Source: an uncultured Mucispirillum sp.
GTDB taxonomy: Bacteria > Chrysiogenota > Deferribacteres > Deferribacterales > Mucispirillaceae
Assembly: GCA_910586745.1 (NCBI GenBank)
Contig: CAJUJZ010000075.1
Coordinates: 1-11,065, forward strand
Reading direction: 5' to 3'
DNA length: 11,065 nucleotides
Below are positions 1 through 5,126 of the stretch, piece after piece. Position numbers and translations under genes: made by a program. Within the stretch, counting starts at the first letter, position 1. The number at the start of each line of letters is the position of its first letter. A model generated the notes under the pieces. It worked only from the letters and a program-made list of their open reading frames with translations. It was not told the DNA's origin and searched no databases.

Positions 1-1262
1 AATTGAGGCCTGTGACATTCATCAAAGATTAATACAACTTTTTTATTATATATATTATGGTTTTTATTTTTCTTTATAAATGTAGAAAGTTTTTGTATAG
101 TTGTAAGTATTATTTTATTATCACTTTCTATCTGCTCTTGTAATTTTCTAGTGTTTGTATTAGAAGAAACACAGCCTTTCTTATATTTATCATACTCTTT
201 TATTGTTTGATAATCTAAATCTTTTCTATCTACAACAAAAATAACTTTATCAATATAATTTGTTTTTGAAGCAAGTATTGATGTTTTAAATGAAGTTAAA
301 GTCTTGCCACTTCCTGTTGTATGCCAAATATATCCACCTGCATCTATTTTACCATATATATTTCTATTTTCTGCATATTTAATTTTATTTAATATTCTTT
401 CACAAGCCACAATTTGATATGGTCTCATTACAAGCAGCTGCCCACTTTCATTTAATATGCAGTATTTTGTTATAATATTTAAAATTGTATGCCGTGCAAA
501 AAAGTAGTTTGTAAAATTAACTAAATCAGATATTCGTCTATTTTCAGCATCTGCCCAGAAAATAGTAAATTCAAATGAATTATTTGTTTTTTTATTAAAG
601 CTTTTGGTTTGATATTCTCTTACTGTATTAGAATAATATTTTGTATGAGTTCCGTTTGATATAACAAATATTTGCACAAATTCAAATAATGAGTTTCCTG
701 CCCAGAAACTATCTCTTTTATATCTATTTATCTGATTAAAGGCAGTCTGTAAAGCAACACCCCGCCTTTTAAGTTCTATATGTATAAATGGAAGTCCATT
801 TATTAAAATAGTAACATCATATATTGATTTATATTTACCATTATCTTCTTTATATTGGTTTATGACCTGCAATTTATTATTATGAATATTGTTTCTATCT
901 ATTAGATTTATATTTTTTTCTATATGTGCATTATTTTTAGTAGTTAATTTTCCTTCATCATTATGTATTATTTTTGCTTTTTCTAAAATGCTGTCTTTTA
1001 GAATTTCTTTTTTTAAAAATATTTCCCATTCATCTTGCTCAAATTTATAATTATTTAACTTTTCAAGCTGTGTTTTAAGGTTAGCTGTCAATTCTTTTTC
1101 ATTTTTTATATTTATATATTCATAACCCAGCTTTATAAGATTTTCTATTAATTCTGTTTCAAGCTCTCTTTCAGACTGATAAGATTTGTTGCTTGTTCTT
1201 TTATCTTCATACATTGCAACAACTGTATCACATTCTGTTTCATATAGTATATTATAGTTCAT
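1..1262 (-). CDS. hsdR: Type I restriction enzyme R subunit HsdR, N-terminal 420 residues (cut by window edge)
   Basis: This is the ATP-dependent translocase and nuclease subunit of a type I R-M system. The reading frame is open from ATG at 1262 to the window edge; the C-terminal half is outside. I read a PD-(D/E)xK nuclease with D149 and an E163-L-K165 core, followed by a Q177xxxY181 motif. The spacing closely matches the catalytic residues known for EcoR124 HsdR. A superfamily 2 helicase then begins: motif I is TTGSGKT (K320), motif Ia is FVVDRKDL (about 342-349), and motif II is DECH (414-417). All motifs seen are intact, so the visible part looks functional. It lies on the same strand as hsdS but about 1 kb away, with opposite-strand genes between, so it probably needs its own promoter; I see no convincing one. 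A modest GGA lies about 9 nt before the ATG. Codon usage is very AT-rich. The family assignment is firm. Confidence 0.95.
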   Translation of the reverse strand, partial: MNYNILYETECDTVVAMYEDKRTSNKSYQSERELETELIENLIKLGYEYINIKNEKELTANLKTQLEKLNNYKFEQDEWEIFLKKEILKDSILEKAKIIHNDEGKLTTKNNAHIEKNINLIDRNNIHNNKLQVINQYKEDNGKYKSIYDVTILINGLPFIHIELKRRGVALQTAFNQINRYKRDSFWAGNSLFEFVQIFVISNGTHTKYYSNTVREYQTKSFNKKTNNSFEFTIFWADAENRRISDLVNFTNYFFARHTILNIITKYCILNESGQLLVMRPYQIVACERILNKIKYAENRNIYGKIDAGGYIWHTTGSGKTLTSFKTSILASKTNYIDKVIFVVDRKDLDYQTIKEYDKYKKGCVSSNTNTRKLQEQIESDNKIILTTIQKLSTFIKKNKNHNIYNKKVVLIFDECHRPQ

Positions 1263-1285
1263 AAGCAAAAATCCTATTCTCTTTT

Positions 1286-1381
1286 ATTTTTAAATCCAGT
1301 CCAGCTACGGACTTTTGATTCCTCCCGACTTGGTCGGAAAGTCCTTGCGTCGCAAACAACGCTCCCCGTGAATTTAAAAAA
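1286..1381. repeat. GC-richer structured element with nested hairpins (REP/MITE-like candidate)
   Basis: This island stands out in AT-rich intergenic DNA upstream of hsdR. It is bounded by an inverted TTTTTAAAT (about 1287-1295) and ATTTAAAAA (1372-1380). Inside, GGACTTT (1309-1315) pairs with AAAGTCC (1338-1344), enclosing CCGAC/GTCGG (1325-1329/1333-1337, loop TTG). Next comes TTGC-GTC-GCAA (about 1345-1355). No open frame or tRNA/rRNA fold is recognisable. The shape suggests a short non-coding mobile or dispersed repeat, but only one copy is visible here, so that is inference. A leader structure for hsdR is the alternative. Confidence 0.45.
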
Positions 1382-1385
1382 ATGC

Positions 1386-1412
1386 GGAATGAACGAGCAA
1401 GTCGTTTCATTC
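1386..1412. repeat. Hairpin next to the structured element
   Basis: GGAATGAACGA (1386-1396) pairs with TCGTTTCATTCC (1402-1412? boundaries within one base) around the loop GCAAG, with one bulged base. It follows directly after the 1286-1381 element and has similar composition, so the two may be one unit of about 130 bp. There is no T-run beside it, so it is not a convincing terminator for either strand. Confidence 0.4.
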
Positions 1413-1454
1413 CTTACTAAAGCAGGCTTGTCCTAAGTTTGTTATATACTCTAT

Positions 1455-1487
1455 TTGTAATCAAAACTTAACAACTTATTCCATACA
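1455..1487 (-). pseudogene. Possible remnant of an hsdS 3' end
   Basis: Read on the minus strand, this stretch encodes NKLLSFDYK followed by TAG. It resembles the conserved HsdS tail (RDKLLSFD) that occurs twice in the intact hsdS to the right. The core is 15 nt identical (TTAAGTTTTGAT with flanking matches) and similarity fades upstream, needing a one-base indel. No further HsdS sequence is readable on the 5' side before a stop. It may be the end of a former hsdS that once lay directly before hsdR, but a chance match of seven residues in AT-rich DNA is possible. Confidence 0.25.
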
Positions 1488-1508
1488 ATACAAAAATATT
1501 AAAAATAC

Positions 1509-1557
1509 TTGCATATTTCTTAATACTTTATATAATATTATATAATTAATCAAGGAG
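1509..1557 (+). promoter_or_regulatory. Promoter and ribosome site for the DUF4160 pseudogene/DUF2442 pair
   Basis: TTGCAT (1509-1514), a 16-bp spacer and a perfect TATAAT (1531-1536) look like a sigma-70-type promoter; a second TATAAT lies at 1541-1546. AAGGAG (1552-1557) is a strong Shine-Dalgarno placed 6 nt before the codon where the DUF4160 ATG would be expected (1564). The -35 box matches only the TTG half. The start-site signals survive although the first gene is broken. Confidence 0.55.
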
Positions 1558-1560
1558 TAT

Positions 1561-1818
1561 TTGCATCCCGTTATAGCACGATTTTATGGATTGATTATAA
1601 AAATGTATTTCAGTTTATCAGAACACAATCCACCGCATTTTCATGTATTGTATGGAGAATATTCAGGAATATTTGCCATAGAAGACCTTGAAATGATAGA
1701 AGGTGACTTGCCTGTAAAAGCATAAAATATGGTAAAAGAGTGAGGATTTAAATATCAATCTGATTTATTTAAAATATGGAATACACAAAAGTTTATACAA
1801 CTACCACCATTAGAATAA
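1561..1818 (+). pseudogene. DUF4160 pseudogene (copy A), two nonsense mutations and damaged start
   Basis: Translated from 1561, the frame reads through the DUF4160 signature (FYGLIIKMY, SEHNPPHFH, YGEY) and aligns end to end with the intact copy at 3815-4069. TAA (1723-1725) stands where copy B has Q after LPPKA, and TGA (1741-1743) stands where copy B has W in VKEW. The frame then continues through IWNTQKF and LPPLE to TAA at 1816-1818. The expected ATG position (1564) is CAT; a TTG one codon upstream sits only 3 nt from the AAGGAG. A truncated product of about 54 aa is conceivable but would lack the conserved C-terminus. The two copies clearly differ at nucleotide level, so this is not a recent duplicate. 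DUF4160 function is not established; the family is commonly found next to DUF2442. Confidence 0.88.
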
Positions 1819-1831
1819 AAGAAGGTGCAGT

Positions 1832-2074
1832 ATGTTCCACAAAATAAAAAGTATTAAACCATCTACAAATTACTGCATAATAGTTGTGTTTGAAAACGAT
1901 GAAACAAAAACATACAATGTATCTAAGTTATTTGATAAATACCCATCATATAGAGCATTAGAAACTATACATGGGCTTTTTAAACAGGTAAAAGTTGATA
2001 AAGGTGGATATGGTATCAGCTGGAATGATGAATTAGATATTTCATGTAATGAGCTTTATTATAATTCAAAGTAA
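1832..2074 (+). CDS. DUF2442 domain protein (copy A)
   Basis: This 80-residue protein is intact and matches the DUF2442 family: an N-terminal beta-rich stretch, a KLFDKYP segment and the C-terminal signature WNDELDISCNELYYN, nearly the same as WNDDIDLDCNELYYN in copy B (3514-3792). The ATG at 1832 is preceded by AGAAGG at 6 nt, and the gene starts 13 nt after the DUF4160 pseudogene, so both would be on one transcript. DUF4160-DUF2442 pairs are widespread small two-gene units. A toxin-antitoxin role has been suspected for such pairs, but I know of no proof. If so, only one partner remains functional here. The gene is convergent with hsdS. There is no membrane segment or signal peptide. Confidence 0.85.
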   Translation: MFHKIKSIKPSTNYCIIVVFENDETKTYNVSKLFDKYPSYRALETIHGLFKQVKVDKGGYGISWNDELDISCNELYYNSK

Positions 2075-2106
2075 TTTAGAAAGGGGATATATCCACTTTC
2101 TAAATT
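2073..2106 (+). terminator. Hairpin at the end of DUF2442 copy A
   Basis: AATTTAGAAAGGGG (2073-2086) pairs with CCACTTTCTAAATT (2093-2106) around the loop ATATAT: 14 positions with one G-A mismatch. It begins within the stop codon of the gene. The T-tract after it is poor on both strands (TTCAACTATTTT on the plus strand). It is best read as a weak terminator or 3' stabiliser between the convergent DUF2442 and hsdS genes. Confidence 0.5.
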
Positions 2107-2242
2107 TCAACTATTTTAAAATTGTTATATTCACCATATAAAAATTTAATATGTATAAAATTTCAGGTACACACCCAAAAATTTTATAATCTAGTTAATA
2201 TAATCAAAGGATAAAATTCAAAATTATATAAAAATATAAATA

Positions 2243-2284
2243 GATTCTTCACAGCTTGTTTCACAAGCGTTCAGAATGACATGG
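2243..2284. repeat. Short palindromic dispersed-type repeat overlapping the hsdS stop
   Basis: The minus-strand reading starts GTCATTCTGAACG and ends GAAGAATC. That frame is typical of a short repeat common between genes in many unrelated bacteria, which gives the peptide signature CHSER when it runs into a coding frame. GCTTGT (2254-2259) pairs with ACAAGC (2263-2268) around TTC, and outer ATTCT (2244-2248) pairs with AGAAT (2273-2277). The repeat supplies the last residues of HsdS (PCHSERL) and its TGA stop (2261-2263). The hairpin may act as a weak hsdS terminator. Dispersal in this genome is inferred. Confidence 0.55.
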
Positions 2285-3517
2285 GCTATCAAAACTTAAT
2301 AATTTATCTCTGTAATATTCATACTGCTTTTTTCTTGCTGCTATCTCTGACGGAAGTCCTTCCGTTAAACTGTTACATATTCGCTCAAATTTATCAAGTA
2401 TATTTACTATTTCTTCCTGCACTTCAAGGGGCGGGATAGGGATATCTACATTTTTAACCATATCTATATTTAAATTCTGCACTGTTCCACTTGAAGCACT
2501 TTGTCTAAACCCTTGCTGAATTTGTGTAGTAGTCAAAATATAATACAAAAAATCTGATAATAAATATTTTTCAAAATTACTAATTGATATCCAACCATCA
2601 TGTATACAACCTTTTATTTTTAATATATAAGGTCTACCAAAACTCATAGAATTAGATAATATAAAATCACCAATATTTACAATTTTAGATTTTTTAGAAC
2701 CTTCAATTGTTAATTTTTCTTTTGTATTTGTAATATATTTATCATTAGTAGCAACATCACCTATTTTTATCCAAGGAATACCGTTCTTATCATTAGTTAA
2801 AAAACTATGTATAGGTCTTGGAGAAGACCCACGAATCATTGTTGACACTTCACCTAATTTCTTAACTACCCCCCCCCGTTTTAAAATATTGTCAAATGAC
2901 AATAACTTATCTCTATAATATTCATACTGCTTTTTTCTAGCTTGTAGCTCTGCTTGTAGCTCTGCTTGTAGCTCGCTGAAATTGTCAAGTATCTTGACAA
3001 TTTCAGCTTGAACTTCAAGCGGTGGAATAGGGATATGAACTTGTAAAAATTTATTTACATCAAGATGATTTATTGTTGTTCCTTTTGTTGCTTTCATTTT
3101 ATAAACTTCAAACCACCCACAATTTAACACATATGCTAAAAAACTAGCATTTTGACTATGGGATAACAATAAAGTATCTCCACTAATATATGAATTATAC
3201 TCACAATGATACACAGATGCCTTGCCTATTTGTGCTTCTTTCGTAGTACTTGATATTGGTAATAATATATCATCATATTTCACTCTTACATAATTACTGG
3301 AAATATTATCTTGTATTGTATAGGATTTAATATCATTTATATAATGACCATATATTGTATATAATTCACCATATAAAATAATTGGTATACTTCCATTTTC
3401 CACAATATCTTCTTTTTTTAAACCCTTGCCCCTGATATAATTACACACTTCCCCTAGTTTTTTCCACTCTATACCATCAGGGCATAATTCTTTTAGCATT
3501 TTTTCTATTTTATTCAT
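2261..3517 (-). CDS. hsdS: Type I R-M specificity subunit HsdS, two target-recognition domains with central switchable repeats
   Basis: This 418-residue protein is of normal length. It gives the HsdM2-HsdS methylase and the HsdR complex their bipartite DNA target. It is an internal duplication: TRD1 (about 16-165), a central conserved helix (about 166-210), TRD2 (about 218-362) and a distal helix (363-410). IPIPPLEVQ occurs at 162-170 and 359-367, and KKQYEYYRDKLLSFD at 195-209 and 396-410. The central helix carries ELQA three times (182-193), encoded by 12-bp repeats, like the TAEL repeats of EcoR124-type HsdS. Residues 214-217 are encoded by a run of nine G. One-base loss or gain stops the protein at residue 216 or 218, leaving a TRD1 half-subunit. 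The ATG overlaps the stop of the DUF2442 gene as ATGA. The last eight residues come from a dispersed-type repeat. The target sequence cannot be predicted from what is visible. Confidence 0.95.
   Translation of the reverse strand: MNKIEKMLKELCPDGIEWKKLGEVCNYIRGKGLKKEDIVENGSIPIILYGELYTIYGHYINDIKSYTIQDNISSNYVRVKYDDILLPISSTTKEAQIGKASVYHCEYNSYISGDTLLLSHSQNASFLAYVLNCGWFEVYKMKATKGTTINHLDVNKFLQVHIPIPPLEVQAEIVKILDNFSELQAELQAELQARKKQYEYYRDKLLSFDNILKRGGVVKKLGEVSTMIRGSSPRPIHSFLTNDKNGIPWIKIGDVATNDKYITNTKEKLTIEGSKKSKIVNIGDFILSNSMSFGRPYILKIKGCIHDGWISISNFEKYLLSDFLYYILTTTQIQQGFRQSASSGTVQNLNIDMVKNVDIPIPPLEVQEEIVNILDKFERICNSLTEGLPSEIAARKKQYEYYRDKLLSFDSPCHSERL
2304..2335. repeat. Direct repeat in hsdS, distal copy
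   Basis: These 32 bp match 2907-2938 with one mismatch and encode QYEYYRDKL in both conserved regions. The offset is 603 bp, exactly 201 codons. Recombination between the copies would delete TRD2 in frame and also leave a half-subunit. Part of the identity follows from the conserved peptide. Confidence 0.8.
2869..2877. repeat. Poly-G9 tract (C9 on plus strand) in hsdS: probable phase-variation site
   Basis: Nine consecutive G on the coding strand fall in codons 214-217 of hsdS, between the first half-subunit and TRD2. G9 keeps the full frame. G8 reads CGG GGG GGG TAG, stopping after residue 216. G10 reads on to GGT AGT TAA, stopping after 218. I noticed no other G/C run of comparable length in this AT-rich window. 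Homopolymer G tracts of this size are classic slippage sites, including in NgoAV hsdS, where tract length selects half-length or fused HsdS. Slippage here is inferred. Confidence 0.8.
2907..2938. repeat. Direct repeat in hsdS, central copy
   Basis: This is the partner of 2304-2335 (31 of 32 bp identical). It encodes the QYEYYRDKL part of the central conserved helix, directly after the 12-bp tandem repeats in coding direction and before the poly-G tract. Confidence 0.8.
2940..2975. repeat. Three 12-bp tandem repeats in hsdS (ELQA x3)
   Basis: GCTTGTAGCTCT on the plus strand occurs at 2940-2951 and 2952-2963 and again at 2964-2975, where only the last base differs. The coding strand reads GAG CTA CAA GCA, ELQA, at residues 182-193. 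In EcoR124I versus EcoR124II, two versus three copies of a 12-bp TAEL repeat at the equivalent place change the non-specific spacer of the target by one base pair. The exact identity of the copies means unequal slippage is easy and keeps frame. Confidence 0.9.
2975..3007. repeat. Perfect 15-bp inverted repeat within hsdS
   Basis: GCTGAAATTGTCAAG (2975-2989) and its exact reverse complement (2993-3007) flank the loop TAT. The stretch encodes AEIVKILDNFS (residues 171-181) and directly abuts the 12-bp tandem repeats, sharing base 2975. The equivalent stretch of the distal conserved region (EEIVNILDKFE) is not a perfect palindrome. The peptide alone therefore does not force it. Confidence 0.85.
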
Positions 3518-3792
3518 ATATCTACCATAGTACCAATATTTTTCCCATTATAGTAAAGCTCGTTACAATCTAAATCTATATCATCATTCCATGCTACTGC
3601 ATATCCTTTACAAACTACATGAACCTGTTCAAATAATTTTGGAATTTGTTTTAAAAGCGTAAAGATTTCCCATTTATCAAATAATAATGATACATCGTAA
3701 AATTTTCTTTCATTTGATATAAAAGTAACTTCAAGCATATAATTTGGCAAAGGTTTTACTTCTTTCACTCTATGTCTTATATAATCACGCAT
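3514..3792 (-). CDS. DUF2442 domain protein (copy B), coupled to hsdS
   Basis: This 92-residue protein of the DUF2442 family has a VTFISNERKFYDVSLLFDKW core and a WNDDIDLDCNELYYNGK signature, with a C-terminal tail about ten residues longer than copy A. GGGAG precedes the ATG by several bases. Its stop overlaps the hsdS start (ATGA, 3514-3517), so ribosomes ending here can begin hsdS directly. That makes this small gene a likely determinant of HsdS level. It follows the DUF4160 gene by 22 bp. The function is unknown. A toxin-antitoxin or DNA/R-M accessory role is speculation from context. It is soluble, with no membrane segment. Confidence 0.87.
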   Translation of the reverse strand: MRDYIRHRVKEVKPLPNYMLEVTFISNERKFYDVSLLFDKWEIFTLLKQIPKLFEQVHVVCKGYAVAWNDDIDLDCNELYYNGKNIGTMVDI

Positions 3793-3814
3793 AATATACT
3801 CCCTGTTAAGTTAA

Positions 3815-4069
3815 TTATAAAAGTGGTGGTAAAGTTTTAAATTGTTGTGTATCCCAAATTTCAATTAAATCAGCTTTATTAATCATTATCCATTCCTTTA
3901 CAAGTTTTTGAGCTTTTGGTGGCAAATCGCCAATAACCATTTCTCCTGTTTCTATAATAAACTCTCCCATATATTCACCATATATAGCATGGATATGTGG
4001 CGGATTATGCTCTTTACTGATAAAAAACATTTTTATTATTATACCATAAAATGTAGATATAGTTGGCAT
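3815..4069 (-). CDS. DUF4160 domain protein (copy B, intact)
   Basis: This 84-residue DUF4160 protein has the family hallmarks FYGIIIKMF, KEHNPPHIH (histidine-rich), IYGEY and a C-terminal IWDTQQFKTLPPL. AAGGGG lies about 6 nt before the ATG. It sits between the rhuM-family gene (46 bp gap) and DUF2442 copy B (22 bp gap) inside the R-M operon. The paired histidines and the conserved glutamate could bind a metal or nucleic acid, but no activity is established for the family that I can name. It is the intact counterpart of the pseudogene at 1561-1818 and supplies the residues lost there (Q and W). Confidence 0.87.
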   Translation of the reverse strand: MPTISTFYGIIIKMFFISKEHNPPHIHAIYGEYMGEFIIETGEMVIGDLPPKAQKLVKEWIMINKADLIEIWDTQQFKTLPPLL

Positions 4070-4115
4070 ATTTTACCCCTTATTTTATAATTTTATATAT
4101 TTATAATATAAAACT

Positions 4116-5126
4116 TTATCTATTACTTTCTAATATTTTCCTGCTGAATTTATCAAAATCAGAATTAGTTTTTTGTGTTTTATTAAAAACATTATATTCC
4201 TGCTCTGCTTTATCTTTTGCCATATTCATTGAAATACTGCCTTTATTAGATAATATTTCATATCTTCTAAAATTTAAAAATTCATTTATACTTGCAGAAA
4301 ATTCTTCCATTGTAAAAATATTTTCCCTTTCAATTAAATCTTCAATATAATCAAAATAGCCAGTTACTGCCCTTTCAAGCTGTCTTATTTCTTTTTCTGA
4401 TAAGTAATTTTTTGCAATTGATACATCAGATTTTAAAACTCTTCCACTAGGTGCATTTTTCCAAGTAGTAAGTCCCATATTTTCTTTTGTGCTGTCTGCA
4501 TTATTATATATAATTTCTGCTGCTGTCTGGTGAGTAATTGCATAATGAAATTTGTTTTGAATAGTTGAAAAAAATTCTTTTGTGATATTAGAATTTTTAT
4601 TATAATCAACAGCACATTCTGCAAATATATCAGTAATTTGCTGCCATATTCTTCTTTCACTTGCTCTAATTGAGCGAACTCGTTCCAACAGCTCTTTAAA
4701 ATAATCTTTGCCAAAAGTAGTTTTCCCCTGCTTTAATCTTTCATCATCTAAAACAAAACCTTTTTGTATAAATTCTTTTAAAACACCAGTAGCCCATATT
4801 CTAAATTTAGTAGCTTTTGTGGAATTGACACGATAACCAACTGAAATAATTGCATCTAAATTATAAAAATTTACTTCTCTTATTTGCTCTTTTCCTGATA
4901 TTGCTCCATGTTGAGTGGTTATTTCCATTTTGGAAATAACCACTTTTTCTGTCAACTCACCTTCTGCAAATATATTATTTAAATGTTTATTTATTGCTGG
5001 AACATTAACCCCAAAAAGTTCTGCCATAGATTTTTGAGTAAGCCATATTGTTTCATCTTTCACTACAACATTTACTGATACATTTTCAGATATATAGCTG
5101 TAAAGCATAAATTCTACTGGCAGCAT
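4116..5126 (-). CDS. rhuM: RhuM-family protein (virulence protein RhuM-like) within the R-M operon
   Basis: This 336-residue protein is at the usual family length. The N-terminal part (about 20-60) has the WLTQKSMAELFGVNVPAINKHL segment, resembling a helix-turn-helix. It is followed by YNLDAIISVGYRVNS and FRIWATGVLKEFIQKGFVLD, family hallmarks. A central helical region (about 140-220) and the C-terminal RRYEILSNKGSISMNMAKDKAEQEY complete the match. RhuM-like genes are frequent passengers in type I R-M operons; the biochemical role is not known despite the 'virulence' name. The ATG abuts the hsdM stop (TAAATG), and AGGGGAG lies 7 nt upstream. I chose this start over M7 because of that ribosome site. 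Regulation of the R-M operon through the putative helix-turn-helix is inference. Confidence 0.9.
   Translation of the reverse strand: MLPVEFMLYSYISENVSVNVVVKDETIWLTQKSMAELFGVNVPAINKHLNNIFAEGELTEKVVISKMEITTQHGAISGKEQIREVNFYNLDAIISVGYRVNSTKATKFRIWATGVLKEFIQKGFVLDDERLKQGKTTFGKDYFKELLERVRSIRASERRIWQQITDIFAECAVDYNKNSNITKEFFSTIQNKFHYAITHQTAAEIIYNNADSTKENMGLTTWKNAPSGRVLKSDVSIAKNYLSEKEIRQLERAVTGYFDYIEDLIERENIFTMEEFSASINEFLNFRRYEILSNKGSISMNMAKDKAEQEYNVFNKTQKTNSDFDKFSRKILESNR
4914..4944. repeat. Perfect 14-bp inverted repeat within the rhuM-family gene
   Basis: AGTGGTTATTTCCA (4914-4927) and its exact reverse complement (4931-4944) flank the loop TTT. On the plus strand it is followed by TTTTTC, so it resembles an intrinsic terminator for antisense transcription. 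It encodes KVVISKMEITT, a segment that recurs in RhuM relatives, so partial codon constraint is possible. Confidence 0.7.

Noticed and set aside
1286..1440. tRNA or small structured RNA gene
   Set aside because: No cloverleaf, no T-loop consensus and no promoter or terminator; kept only as an unassigned structured element.
1723..1743. Recoding (TGA as Trp) to rescue the DUF4160 pseudogene
   Set aside because: A TAA also interrupts the frame, the normal ATG is lost, and hsdS and DUF2442 copy B in this window use TGA as a stop.
2869..2877. Poly-G tract as a sequencing or assembly error
   Set aside because: The given length keeps a full 418-aa HsdS with both TRDs in frame, so no error needs to be assumed; the true length distribution still needs reads.
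2975..3007. Invertible-promoter or shufflon-type site
   Set aside because: The arms are only 3 bp apart, so inversion changes nothing; no partner site or site-specific recombinase is visible in the window.
4063..4350. Plus-strand frame of 95 codons opposite rhuM
   Set aside because: It lies antisense to a well-supported gene, its product is low-complexity and resembles no family I know.
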